Origin: Prosopocoilus inquinatus
Lineage: Eukaryota > Arthropoda > Insecta > Coleoptera > Lucanidae
Length of the DNA: 64,000 nucleotides
NCBI GenBank assembly: GCA_036172665.1
Contig: CM069872.1
Location: forward strand, 55,290,101-55,354,100
Reading direction: 5' to 3'
In this document: positions 32,113 to 43,929 of the stretch, one piece after another
How the letters are laid out: the number at the start of each line of letters is the position of its first letter
Position numbering within the stretch: the first letter of the stretch is position 1
Notes under the pieces: model-generated
What the model was told of the DNA's origin: nothing
The model's input: only the letters and a program-made list of their open reading frames with translations
Database searches by the model: none
Made by a program: the position numbers and the translations under genes

Positions 32113-32240
32113 TGAAGTTTGTTTTTGTCCGATGAAAATTAAAAAAAAAAAGTAAATAAACAATTTGTTTATTTACTTCTTTTCACACCTGACGAAGCTA
32201 TAAATCTATAGCGAAACGTTGAGTGTTTTCCGTTCAAAAT
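32113..32240 (+). mobile_element. Hammerhead-bearing repeat, most complete local copy
   Basis: The copy starts with the AAGTTTGTTTTTGTCCGATG phrase also seen at 203-222, runs through an A-rich tract and an inverted AAGTAAATAAAC / GTTTATTTACTT pair (about 32150-32177), then the hammerhead-like motif at 32183-32226. No target duplication was identified. The class is inferred to be Penelope-like or retrozyme-like. Confidence 0.5.
32183..32226 (+). ncRNA. Hammerhead-ribozyme-like motif
   Basis: Core CTGACGA (32189-32195, fits CUGANGA), A, stem II GCTATA/TATAGC perfect with loop AATC (32197-32212), GAA (32213-32215), then ACGT (32216-32219), a loopless 2-bp stem III, and H17 = U at 32220. The next bases GAGTG pair with CACAC before the core, with one A-A mismatch, giving a 5-bp stem I. 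A weak stem III and the less usual GUU cleavage triplet make single-copy activity doubtful. Confidence 0.55.
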
Positions 32241-32249
32241 TCGAAATGC

Positions 32250-34030
32250 GTTTGTTAAATAAATACACAGGTGCGATTTTTAAACTGAAATGTGAAACAC
32301 GTACGCCGCCGCCCGTACCAACTGCTCAATAATCGATAATCGTACGGTTGGCAACGCTAACGTACCATTACATTTTTACTCGCACTGTAGATTTGATGAA
32401 TGTTTTCGTTTTTTTCCATTTTCAGAAACATTTGGGCAGTTTCTTCATTCACACGACGTTCTTTGAATAATTTGTTGTTGTTTTGGAGGGCGTGGGGAGG
32501 GGGGGGGGCGTTTTGAAATGGTAAATAACTCGATTGCTGGATTGGACAATCCAGGACACATTTGCTAATGCTTTTCCCTCCAACCCCACATCCCCCATCC
32601 ACCCCCTTGTTTATGAGAGGAGAATGAGAATGAGAATGAGAACGAGAACAAAAAGACGAGCAATTTCCTATACATAGGTCTTGTATACAAACATAATTTG
32701 CATTTAGCTTTTAGGAGTATTGGCGACGATCCATAAACATTTTCTTGTCGTGCGAAGACCCCCCTTCCTCCACCCCCCCGTCGCCGCAAACGTATCGCCA
32801 CGAATCGTAATCCGGAATCGAGCATTAAGATAATGGGGGGTGAAACGGCAATTGCCTTTTTTCCTCGTTTCCGTAATTTCATATACCCTTGCAGATTTGA
32901 AAATGAGACGAAAGACATGTAAACTAAATAACGCGTAGTTGCCTTTGATGTTGCGGACGCATCCATTCCGCTCCGGTGGCTCCGCGTATTTTTTTTTATA
33001 TAATGGAAACGTGGAGCGAGGCAATTTTGATTATTTTATTCTGCCCTTCGCATTCTCGTTTGTTTTATTTTTGTTTCTGTGTGTTCGAGCGGGCGGCGGC
33101 GTGTTTATCTGGCGGCTGTGAAAAATTTTCTACATCACGACCGGTTTACGCCCCGGCGGCAGGAGGGTCCGGCCCGAAAACCCTCCGAACAAGACGGTCG
33201 GCATCAATTACATCGAGCCTTGCCTCATTCTTAATAATTGGAACACGCAAACATGACACGCTTACATTCTGTTGCGTTGCGTTCATGCAGTGCAACGCGG
33301 AAGTCACGCCGCACACGCTTGCATTCTGCTCTGCGTTGCGTTTTCACGCAATGCGGAAGACGAGCGTGCGCTTAAACGATCCTAACTGCGCACAACAACA
33401 CGAAAGCTAATTTCGAAGTGAATGAACGAATTTAATTCATTAATTTTTCCAAGTAATTCCATCACGACGATAATACAACGTCATTTCTAATTAATCAATT
33501 AAATAATTTAATTACAACGCAGTAAGTAAAATGCAACGTACGCTTAGCACCACAAAAATAAATTGAGACTCGCCGTATCAGATCCGTACTAGCACGTGAG
33601 AAGCGCACCTGCGTTTACACAAAGAGCTTCATTTTTCTTAAGAAGCCTAGTTTTTGGTCCTGCGAGTTTTTGTGGAGAGCCGCAGACTTATCACTCATCG
33701 CAACCCGTCTCCCCCCCCCTCCCCACAAAAAAGACTTATTCAACTTCATTTCATCGATTACATCATCATCTCTTTCCTCATCTTCCAATTAACAACGTGT
33801 TTGAACGATTGTAGCATTCAATAATATAATTTTGTGTCAAACGAGTAGAAAATAAAAATTAATAAGTCGAAGAATAAGTGCGAAAATGAAATGAAGAGGA
33901 GGAGAATTAATGAAAGAAATGAAAACGGCAAGTTTTTCAAGCCGTAAACGACAGGGATAGCCGACAAAGAGATTAATAAATTTAAAAATGTTTTTAAATT
34001 AGTCTCCTTCGTTGAGACTACAGGGAGTCA
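32250..34030. other. Intergenic, no gene recognised
   Basis: A G run (32496-32509), a GAGAAT microsatellite (about 32619-32650), and two direct copies of a phrase of about 60 bp (CACGCTTACATTCTGTTGCG and CACGCTTGCATTCTGCTCTG, at about 33257 and 33315). No protein domain seen. Confidence 0.35.
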
Positions 34031-34039
34031 GTCGTGGTG

Positions 34040-34795
34040 TTTCCCCTCAAAAAAACAAAAAGAAAGAAAGAAAAAGATCGTCTGCAGCTTTTCAAGCTTA
34101 GCCACATTTCTCTCTCTCTTTCTCTCTCCGCTCCCCCCCTCCTAAATTCCCAATTGTTTTGACCGTTTTAAATGATTTTGAAAGTTTTTTCCTTTTTATA
34201 AGCAACGCGAAATTGAATGTGTCACGTGTGAGTGCGTCTCAAACAATTCAAAATAAAAAAAAAACATAATCACAATGGAAAGGAAAGCAATGCCCCCTGT
34301 CCGAAGTATTATTTTAAAAAATTTAAAAGGCACGCTCCGCAAGCCGTACAAGAAAAAAAATATAAGAAAGTCATACGATGCTAGACTGCAGGATTAATGT
34401 TCATTAGTCAGTCGGGTTTTCCTCAAAAAAAAAAAAAAAAAAAGTTCGTCTGCAGCTCTTCAATCTTAGCCGCGTGCCTCTCTCTCTCTCTCTCTACGTC
34501 TCCTTAATTTCCAAATTGGTTCGAAAATATCTCTGATTGTTTTAAATAATTGCAAATCTCCTTTTCATAGTCCATCCAAAATTAATTGCGTCCCGTATAA
34601 TAACACCCTTGTGAGTGTATTAAACAAATTCAATAAAAAAAAAAATAACAACAAAGGTTAAAAGAAACGAAACGCGTCGTTCAGAATAAAATAAAAAAAA
34701 AAGAAAAATTGAAAGGACACGTTTCGTAAGTCGTAAAAGACGAGGATTGTCAACAAAAGAAAAATGTTCGTCAGCTCTTCAAGCTTAGCCGCATG

Positions 34796-34842
<47 letters not shown>

Positions 34843-35270
34843 ACGTCTCCTTAATTTTCAAATTGGTTCCAAAGTACCCCTGACTGTTTTAAATAATTGC
34901 AAATCCCCAGCTCTTCAAGCCTAGCCGCTGTCTCTCTCTCTCTGTATCACTCCTTAATTTCCAAATTGATTCCAAGCTACCCCTGCCCCTATTTTAAATT
35001 ATTTTGCAAAGCTCCTTTTCATATACCTTCCGAAATTAATTGCGTCCCGTATAACCATAACCCCTACGAGTGCATTAAACAAATTCAACAAAAAAATTAA
35101 AATAAAAACAAGGAACACATCGATAACCCAGGATAATAAAAAAGAAAAATTGAAAGGACAAATTTCGGAGGGATTGTCAACCCCCCCCCCCCAAAAAAAA
35201 AAAAACGAAAACGTTCGTCTGCAGCTCTTCAAGCACAGCCGCACGTCTCCCTACCCCTCCGAACCCTCCA
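34040..35270. repeat. CT-rich tandem modules, about 5 diverged copies
   Basis: Modules open with CTGCAGC(T/TC)TTCAAGC(T)TAGCC or a close variant (near 34081, 34451, 34772, 34909 and 35219), then a (CT)n run, CTCCTTAATTTCCAAATTGG, AATTGCGTCCCGTATAA and ATTAAACAAATTCAA. Unit length varies from about 140 to 370 bp because of the CT run and truncated copies. Confidence 0.8.
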
Positions 35271-35804
35271 CGATTTCCAAATTGGTTAACTATCTCATTC
35301 CTGACGATCTCACCGGCGGATTTAATTACGGGATTATACGTTATAAATTAAAACACGGCGACAATAAACAAGTTTTTATTAATCAATGTAGAGGAAGATT
35401 ATCAAAAAAAAAAGAAAAAAACAAATAAATGAAATTAAAAAAGTAACTAAAAAAAAAGACTGTAAGGATTGGTGACTGAAAATCCATAATAGTTTTGACG
35501 AGGAACATGTAACAGACAGTATCAATTTATGGAAGGGAGAGGGGGCATTGCATTTAAGAAAAAGAAAAAAATGAATAACGGCAATTTGAAATCTGACAAC
35601 TGCTCGGGCGGATATTAAAAGGGGAGCAGGAAATAAACGAAACGTTGATTTGCTCCGAATCGGTTAAATGAATGTAAATATCTTACGTACCGCCGTATGG
35701 ATGATTAAATATTACGTCTTTCTAAAAGAAAATATGCAGGGTGTTACATTAAAAAAAAAAAAGAAAAATCGGCCGCACGCTGATATTAGGTTATAAGCAG
35801 GGAG

Positions 35805-35900
35805 AGGAATTCGGTCCGCTTAGCGTTGGACACTTTTTACACCGAATGTACTGCTTGCTCCTTCCGCGGTTCCGATGCATTTTAAATTGCTATTAGAATG
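35805..35900 (+). repeat. Direct repeat shared with 38745-38840
   Basis: GTTGGACACTTTTT and ACACCGAAT within a segment of about 95 bp are repeated at about 38770, at roughly 80 percent identity by eye. The two copies bracket the 662-bp array. Confidence 0.7.
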
Positions 35901-35909
35901 GGAGGGGTA

Positions 35910-36775
35910 GGGTTACAGTGCGAGCGTTCGCACTTCAACTTAGAATGAGAAGTTGAGTGCGCTTTTGAAATTTTAATTAATTAATTAACACCATTAATTA
36001 ATTTCCAGATGTTCTACTTAGCTTACATAACGCGCTGCGCATGTTTTCCAGGGGGAAAATCGTGCATTCGTGAGTCATTTTGCATCTGGCGACCAGTTTT
36101 GCGGAGAATTCTACCGTCACAAACTTTACTCGCGACAAAAAAAATTGTTAATTCATTTCTTTACTTGCGTGCTTGCGCGTTCCGGACCCCGGAGCTTTCG
36201 CCAGAGCTTTCGATCGATTTTTAAGATTTTAATAATACATGTGTATGAGACAGATTTAACCGACTTACGTCATGAGTGTTTGTTTAGCTTTCTTAGATCT
36301 ACTTATCGACTAAGTGCATACAATTCGACTCACGTTTGCGAAGCACAGTATTTGCACACGAATGAACGTGTAATGTAACGCGCTCTTAATGCAGTTCGTT
36401 CGGGTGTATGCACCTGGCGGGGGAAAGCAAGGACGAACTCGGCCGATAATGCAGTTCGCGTGTCGAATTAACTCAACAAATTGCGCATGTAACAACACAT
36501 AATATTTAACATGGTTATTCACTACTATTTGTTCGTCTGCGATGGTGCTGTCTGTCATTTGTTACGCGTAAATAGATATATACATATGTATACACATAGA
36601 ACCTTGGAGCTTTTCACACGGGCGCGGGCGTTACTAATTTGGGCACAACACAGATTGTTAATTGGGTCTTGTCAAGCAGGCTTCAAATATGAATATTTAA
36701 ATTTATTTTTGGCGAAGCCGAACGAGCTCAACTCAATCTACATATTCATAACTAAACAACGTTAAGGAAGTCATT
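35910..36775. other. Intergenic, no gene recognised
   Basis: Frames of 70-100 codons on both strands are without recognisable domains. TGCAGTTCG occurs twice (36391, 36450). TATATACATATGTATACA palindrome-like sequence is near 36572. Confidence 0.35.
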
Positions 36776-36779
36776 AATG

Positions 36780-38680
36780 TGGAATCAAGTCGTTCGCTCT
36801 CTCCCCCCTCCCCGCCTTCGAAAAACATGATCTACCCCTGACGCTCTAGAAGAAACTTAATTTTTTATTTGGTTATCACGATTAGATGCGTGCGTGATCA
36901 CATTGCAATCATGAAACCTTAGGAATCGGCGACTCGGCGAAAAACGGCCCGCGAGTTACGAAAGTGGAACGTGAGCATCGAAAATTTTCCGCAAACTCAG
37001 GAGGGCTGTTTCGCGACCGAACAAATTTTCGCAAACAAACCCGCGTGAAAAGGCCGAGGCGAATTTGGAACTGCAGTCGTCGTCGTAAAACGATTCACCT
37101 TGAAGGGGCGGCGCCGCGCCGCGATGGACTCCGCCGGCGTCGCCCTTCGACTCAAGGTGTACTCCGCCGTCCACGCCGTCGCCATCCCAATCCCAAAAGT
37201 CTTCCCGCGATATTATTTAAAAAAAAATGGAAAAAAAACGGAAACGGACGATTCACGACGCGACGTCATCTGCTAATTGAAAGCGTGTCTTATTCCTCGC
37301 CGTGAATTTCGCGCAATTTCGATTAATTAAAGCCAAAAAAGAAAAAACTTAGCGTTTCAAAAATTTCGTTTCGATTACGAGAAGCAATCGTAATATGTTA
37401 TAAATGATTCATATCTAAACAACTTTAAGGAACTCATTAATGTTGAATCAAGTCGTTCGCCCTCCCCAACCCCCCCGCCTTCGAAAAACATGATCTACCC
37501 CTGACGCTCCCCAAGATATTTAATTTTTAATTTGGTTATCGATATCGATTAGATTTGTGCGTCATCACATTCCAATCATGAAACCTTAGGATTTGCCGAC
37601 TCGGCGAAAAACGCCCCGCGGGTTACGAAAGTGGAACGTGAGCATCGAAAATTTTCCGCAAACTCAGGAGGGCTGTTTCGCGACCGAACAAGTTTTCGCA
37701 AACAAACCCGCGTGAAAAGGCCGAGGCGAATTTGGAACTGCAGTCGTCGGTAAAACGATTCACCTTGAAGGGGCCGCGCCGCGCCGCGATGGATTCCGCC
37801 GGCGTCGCCCCTCGACTCAACGTCTACTACGCCGTCCACGCCGTCGCCATCCCAATCCCAAAAGTCTTCCCGCGATATTATTTTTAAAAAAAATGGAAAA
37901 AAAACGGAAACGAACGATTCACGACGCGACGTCATCTGCTAATTGAAAGCGTGTCTTATTCCTCGCCGTGAATTTCGCGCAATTTCGATTAATTAAAGCC
38001 AAAAAAGAAAAAACCTCGCGGTTCAAAAATTTCGTTTCGATTACGAGAAGCAATCGTAATATGTTATAAATGATTCATATCTAAACAACTGTAAGGAAGT
38101 CATTAATGTTGAATCAAGTCGTTCGCCCTCCCCAACCCCCCCGCCTTCGAAAAACATGATCTACCCCTGACGCTCTCGAAGATACTTAATTTTTAATTTG
38201 GTTATCACGATTAGATGCGTGCGTAATCACATTTCAATCATGAAACCTTAGGAATCGGCGACTCGGCGAAAAACGGCCTGCGAGTTACGAAAGTGGAACG
38301 CGAGCGTCGCAAATTTTCCGCAAACTCAGGAGGGCTGTTTCGCGACCGAACAAATTTTCGCAAACAAACCCGCGTGAAAAGGCCGAGGCGAATTTGGAAC
38401 TGCAGTCGTCGTCGTAAAACGATTTACCTTGAAGGGGCGGCGCCGCGCCGCGATGGACTCCGCCGGCGTCGCCCCTCGACTCAAGGTGTACTCCGCCGTC
38501 CACGCCGTCGCCATCCCAATCCCAAAAGTCTTCCCGCGATATTATTTTTAAAAAAATGGAAAAGAAAACGGAAACGAACGATTCACGACGCGACGTCATC
38601 TGCTAATTGAAAGCGTGTCTTATTCCTCGTCGTGAATTTCGTGCAGTTTCGATGATTAGTTAAAGGCAAAAAAAGAAAAC
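36780..38680. repeat. About 662-bp tandem array, three copies
   Basis: Copies align at GAAAGTGGAACG near 36960, 37628 and 38290. Each has an AT-rich outer part and a GC-rich inner part of about 330 bp (for example GGCCGAGGCGAATTTGGAAC). The GC-rich part of each copy carries an ATG frame of high third-position C content, listed separately. Confidence 0.9.
37124..37276 (+). other. Possible small ORF (50 codons) in array copy 1
   Basis: An ATG frame, MDSAGVALRLKVYSAVHAVA then IPIPKVFPRYY, shows strong GC3 and then an A-rich tail. Copies at 37789-37887 and 38453-38551 keep the first 32 codons open but end early at TAA. It resembles a duplicated fragment of coding sequence more than a working gene. 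I do not recognise the protein. Confidence 0.2.
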
Positions 38681-38744
38681 CTTCGCGTTTCATTTACGAG
38701 AAGCTATCGTAATGAGTTATAAATGAAGCAAATTGTGTTATAGT

Positions 38745-38840
38745 CAGGGAAAGGAATTTGGCCCGCTTAGTGTTGGACACTTTTTTTTACACCGAATTCA
38801 CTAATTCCGCGGCTCCGATCCGTTTAAATTGCTATCGAGT
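38745..38840 (+). repeat. Direct repeat shared with 35805-35900
   Basis: Second copy of the GTTGGACACTTTTT/ACACCGAAT segment, immediately after the third 662-bp unit. Confidence 0.7.
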
Positions 38841-38849
38841 GCGAGGATC

Positions 38850-40530
38850 GCGCTGAAATTACTCTGGGCGGGACTAATACAGTTCGAATACCAAGTTTTC
38901 GTATCGATCGCGAAACAAGTGGGCCGTTTACATATCCCTGATTGTGGTTTAGTGCAAAGAAAGAGACCTCGCGGTTATTTAAAAACTCGCGCCCCCTAGT
39001 TTTACAACGCGCGATAAAAACCACGGTGGCCGTTCCGCAATTTGACGGCGACCGGCGGCGGCGGCTGCGGCGAAAACGGAAGCGCCCCCTCCCCTCCGCC
39101 CGATTCCCGTTATTAAATTTACTACTTCGTCGCAGCTTGTTTTATTACTTACTTACTTTCAAGATGGCAAAGTTTGCTTATCTGAAGCAAGGCAAGCTTT
39201 ATACAGGTCACTAAGCGTAAAGTTTCCCTAACTAGCTGTGAACTCTGCTCGGCGCGATTAAAATAATATAAACGAAGGGCGGGCTGGATGTAACCACCGC
39301 TGTGCTGACGTTCACTTCGACCAGTTTAAATAAATTCAAATAAATTGCAACACACTTCGCCTTGTATTTTAGTTAAGTTATGTATTTAATGCATGTTTGT
39401 ATTTAACGCAGAGATACACCGGCACTTGCGTGTGCATTTAGCTTAATGTTGTCGTTCTACTGAAGTCTGATAGAGTACCGACTCACGTCTTTACGAAGAT
39501 TAGTACTGACAGTTGTTGAAGTTTATTTAAGAGATTAGGTCGCTTATTTTCAAGGCCGAGTACGTACGTGTGATTTTGTTAGAGTCAGACGCGTTGCGCC
39601 GTGGTCTTTTGTACCGCCGTGTTTTGTTTTAATATAGGTTTTGAGTACGATCTGATGGTTTTGTTGCGTCGAACGATTATTTTGGATGTGAGAGTGGATT
39701 ATTCTCCCGGGGGATTTTCCGAAATTTGGGGACGCACGCTGCGATCCTTGGAGGACGCTTTCGTCGTGCCGTGGAAATCAGCCGGGGTCACTCCGCTTGT
39801 CCCCTTGGCCTTCGACCTCGTCCGTTTCCTTCTGAGAACCACGCTCGGGACAGCTGATTGTCTTCTTCAGCGCTAAAACTCCGAAATGCTGGTGAAATTT
39901 CGGAGTTTTGAAACCCCTACGTTATTTCTTACGCGATTTTATTCCAGAACCGGCGCCGACTCGCTATTCTTCAAGGCTGACCTTGCACGTGACCTGCTTC
40001 CGCGCTATAATTTTACAACATCGCCGAGTTTATTTCTCTAATTTATTTTTTTGCGAGTACTGGAAAATTCGAATCCTTACAAAGGGTTATCGAAAACTTT
40101 CAACGAATTAATCAGAAGGAAAAATCAAGAGAGATATGGTAATGAAAGGTATCAGGGGAAAAGGGAAGCGAAGGGAAGGAAATTAGGAAACTGACAGTGG
40201 CCCCATGGTGCCACTTTCTCATAAACAAAGAGAAAAAATCAATTTTTTAAATTAACTAATGATTGTAAGTGATATTTCACTGTAAGAAATAATAAAAAGC
40301 CGGATGCTCTCCGGTTTCAATCAACTCAATCGTCTCTCAATCGTTTTACTCGAAGGGCCGATTGAGTTAACAATCGGAGGAAGAGGCGACCTACATTGCT
40401 TGCTTGTTTTGCGGCATTAAGAGACCATCAGTTTGTTTTGATCATTTTCCTTTCTCGTTTTTTCCGCCCTCCCGGCTGTCGTCGCGCTTTGTGTCGTGGG
40501 GGATGTTTTCGGAGAGAGTTTAACAAAGCG
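38850..40530. other. Intergenic with a hairpin and a GC-rich frame, no gene confirmed
   Basis: The frame 39655-39876 (starting MVLLRRTIILDV) has somewhat coding-like composition but no recognised domain. Directly after it, AAAACTCCGAAAT (39875-39887) and its complement (39897-39909) form a perfect 13-bp hairpin with a 9-nt loop. At about 40318-40380, AATCAACTCAATCG and CGATTGAGTT form another inverted repeat. Confidence 0.4.
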
Positions 40531-40534
40531 TGCG

Positions 40535-41995
40535 AAGCGAAACTCCTTTGTTCAAACTAACGTTTTCAAAACGCTTCTATTTTCACCAATTCGAATATCG
40601 AAAGATGACTTACTTGAATGAAGCGATCGCGTCTCACCCCCGCCCCTCCGTCCCCAAATTAATGTTTTCGGACAGAGCCATTTAAATTTTAACAGCGAAG
40701 CGAAACTCCTTTGTCCAAACCAACGTTCTGAAAACGCTTCTATTTTCAGTAATTCGAATATCGAAAGATGACTTACTTGAATGAAGCGATCGCGTCTCAC
40801 CCCCGTCCCTCCGTCCCCAAATTAATGTGTTCGGAGAGAGCCATTTCAATTTTAACAGCGATGCGAAACTCCTTTGTCCAAACCAACGTTCTTAAAACGC
40901 TTCTATTTCCAGTAATTCGAATATCGAAATATGACTTACTTGAATGAAGCGATCGCGTCTCAACCCCGCCCCTCCGTCCCCAAATTAATGTTTTCGGAGA
41001 GAGCCATTTCAATTTTAACAGCGAAGCGAAACTCCTTTGTCCAAACCAACGTTCTGAAAACGCTTCTATTTTCAGTAATTCGAATATCGAAAGATGACTT
41101 ACTTGAATGAAGCGATCGCGTCTCACCCCCGCCCCTCCGTCCCCAAATTAATGTTTTCGGACAGAGCCATTTCAATTTTAACAGCGAAGCGAAACTCCTT
41201 TGTCCAAACCAACGTTCTGAAAACGCTTCTATTTTCAGTAATTCGAATATCGAAAGATGACTTACTTGAATGAAGCGATCACGTCTCACCCCTGCCCCTC
41301 CGTCCCCAAATTAATGTTTTCGGAGAGAGCCATTTCAATTTTAACAGCGAAGCGAAACTCCTTTGTCCAAACCAACGTTCTGAAAACGCTTCTATTTTCA
41401 GTAATTCGAATATCGAAAGATGACTTACTTGAATGAAGCGATCGCGTCTCACCCCCGTCCCTCCGTCCCCAAATTAATGTTTTCGGAGAGAGCCATTTCA
41501 ATTTTAACAGCGAAGCGAAACTCCTTTGTCCAAACCAACGTTCTGAAAACGCTTCTATTTTCAGTAATTCGAATATCGAAAGATGACTTACTTGAATGAA
41601 GCGATCGCGTCTCACCCCCGTCCCTCCGTCCCCAAATTAATGTTTTCGGAGAGAGCCATTTCAATTTTAACAGCGAAGCGAAACTCCTTTGTCCAAACCA
41701 ACGTTCTTAAAACGCTTCTATTTTCAGTAATTCGAATATCGAAAGATGACTTACTTGAATGAAGCGATCACGTCTCACCCCTGCCCCTCCGTCCCCAAAT
41801 TAATGTTTTCGGAGAGAGCCATTTCAATTTTAACAGCGAAGCGAAACTCCTTTGTCCAAACCAACGTTCTTAAAACGCTTCTATTTTCAGTAATTCGAAT
41901 ATCGAAAGATGAATTACTCGAACGAAACGGTCGCGCGTCTCACCCCCGCCCCTCCGTCCCCAAATTCGAGGATGAAAGCTCGCGGAGAAATTTGA
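40535..41995. repeat. 163-bp tandem array, nine copies
   Basis: The marker CTTACTTGAATGAAGCGATC recurs every 163 bp (about 40610, 40773, 40936, 41099, 41262, 41425, 41588, 41751), with a diverged ninth copy near 41914. Units are highly similar and contain TTTTCAGTAATTCGAATATC and CACCCC(C/T)G(C/T)CCCTCCGTCC. Frames of 109 codons arise from the open minus strand and are array by-products. Confidence 0.93.
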
Positions 41996-41999
41996 ACGC

Positions 42000-42430
42000 G
42001 CCCGAATTAAGCACGTCCAACGACAAAAAGGGAATCCCAACAACCCCCGCCCTCCCCCCTTCTCGTCTATTTCCAATTAATTAATTAAATCAGTAGCGAG
42101 CTATTAATTTAAAATATTAATGCTTTCTTTGATGATGGGTTGCGTCTCGCGAGAACCGGGAGGCGGTTTTAATTGAGGGCCGAACCAAAGGGTGCACTCT
42201 TTTCGACCGAAATCGTAGCTTCACTTCTTTGTTTCTTTTTTTTCAAATTTAATATGAGCATGCAACAAAACAAGAAAAAAAAGACTGTTCGCCGAGTGAT
42301 ACGTATATAGGGTGTCCCAAACTTTCGTTTCGTTTGACAGGTCGTATCCTCACATGACGAAGCGAAATCGAATTTTAAGTCGTCGCAAAAGTAAAATGTT
42401 TTAACGAACGACATAAAATGTAAAAAGGAC
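42000..42430. other. Spacer between two arrays
   Basis: No gene. It includes TATAGGGTGTCCCAAACTTTCG (42307-42328); an 8-12 bp GGGTGT(C/T)CC/CCCTGTA-type word like this appears at many places in the window and often marks insect repeat ends. Confidence 0.35.
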
Positions 42431-43925
42431 GAGCGCAATCGCGAGAGGAGAGAGAGAGAGACGTTCAGTTAATTAATAAGCAAATACGCGTCGCTTTTGA
42501 ATTTTGATTGAATCTCGAGAACACGTTCGTCGATTGTTTTTTGGTAAAAAGCGTTGGAAAGCTGGGGAAAAGCTCTGTAAATCCCCTGCTTAAATTTAAT
42601 TCAAAAATTACAAGCGCGATCGCGAGGGGAGGGAGAGACGTTCAGTTAATTAATAAGCAACCACGCGTCGCTTTTGAATTTTGATTGTATCTCGAGAACG
42701 CGTTCATCGATTGTTTTTTAGTGAAATGCGTTGGAAAGCTGGGGAAAAACTCTGTAAATCCCCTGCTTAAATTGAATTCAAAAATTACAAGCGCCATCGC
42801 GAGTGGAGGGAGAGACGTTGAGTTAATTAATAAGCAAACACGCGTCGCTTTTGAATTTTGATTGTATCTCGAGAACGCGTTCGTCGATTGTTTTTTTAGT
42901 GAAAGGCGTTGGAAAGCTGGGGAAAGACTCTGTAAATCCCCCGCTTAAATTGAATTCAAAAATTACAAGCGCGATCGCGAGGGGAGGGAGAGACGTTCAG
43001 TTAATTAACAAGCAAATACGCGTCGCTTTTGAATTCTGATTGTATCTCGAGAACGCGTTCGTCGATTGTTTTTTAGTGAAAGGCGTTGGAAAGCTGGGGA
43101 AAGACTCTGTAAATCCCCCGCTTAAATTGAATTCAAAAATTACAAGCGCCATCGCGAGGGGAGGGAGAGACGTTCAGTTAATTAACAAGCAAACACGCGT
43201 CGCTTTTCAATTTTGATTTTATCTCGAGAACGCGTTCGTCGATTGTTTTTTAGTGAAAGGCGTTGGAAAGCTGGGGAAAAACTCTGTAAATCCCCTGCTT
43301 AAATTTAATTCAAAAATTACAAGCGCGATCGCGAGGGGAGGGAGAGACGTTCAGTTAATTAACAAGCAAATACGCGTCGCTTTTGAATTTTGATTGAATC
43401 TCGAGAACGCGTTCGTCGATTGTTTTTTAGTGAAATGCGTTGGAAAGCTGGGGAAAAACTCTGTAAATCCCCCGCTTAAATTTAATTCAAAAATTACAAG
43501 CGCCATCGCGAGTGGAGGGAGAGACGTTGCGTTAATTAATAAGCAAACACGCGTCGTTTTGAATTTTGATTTTATCTCGAGAACGCGTTCGTCGATTGTT
43601 TTTTAGTGAAAGGCGTTGGAAAGCTGGTGAAAAACTCTGTAAATCCCCCGCTTAAATTGAATTCAAAAATTACAAGCGCGATCGCGAAGCGAGGGAGAGT
43701 CGTGGAATTGAGCAATTTTGAATTGAAATGCTATCTGCATTTCACTTTATTTTTTCTTTGTTTTGTTTTGAGAACACAATAAAGGCATATATTATTATTA
43801 TTATTATTATTATTAATTTTGAGCATAACTGAAGAACGCGTTCGTCGATTGTTTTTTTTTTTGTAAAAGGCGTTAGTAAATCTCACGCTTAAATTTAGGT
43901 AAAAAATTACAAGCCCCGAAAAACA
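42430..43925. repeat. About 179-bp tandem array, seven full copies plus a split eighth
   Basis: GACGTTCAGTTAATTAA or a close variant recurs near 42460, 42632, 42811, 42988, 43166, 43345 and 43521. Units contain ATCTCGAGAACGCGTTCGTC and GTTGGAAAGCTGGGGAAA. The eighth copy starts near 43680, is interrupted by a LINE tail (43722-43814), then resumes with GAACGCGTTCGTCGATTG. Confidence 0.92.
43722..43814 (+). mobile_element. 5'-truncated LINE 3' end with (ATT)n tail and 8-bp target duplication
   Basis: AATTTTGA lies at 43714-43721 and 43815-43822. The insert ends ACAATAAAGGCATATATT followed by (ATT)n, the usual form of insect non-LTR retrotransposon tails. Only 93 bp remain, so the clade cannot be assigned. 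It sits inside a unit of the 179-bp array. Confidence 0.75.
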
Positions 43926-43929
43926 AATT

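Noticed and set aside
39601..39876. 91-codon frame as a gene
   Set aside because: The upstream part depends on a non-ATG start. The 74-codon ATG frame has no recognisable domain, homologue or splice context, so it is noted only as part of the intergenic entry.
40552..41664. Several 109-codon minus-strand frames starting MRRDRFIQV
   Set aside because: By-products of the 163-bp array, whose minus strand lacks stops. Frames overlap and shift from unit to unit.
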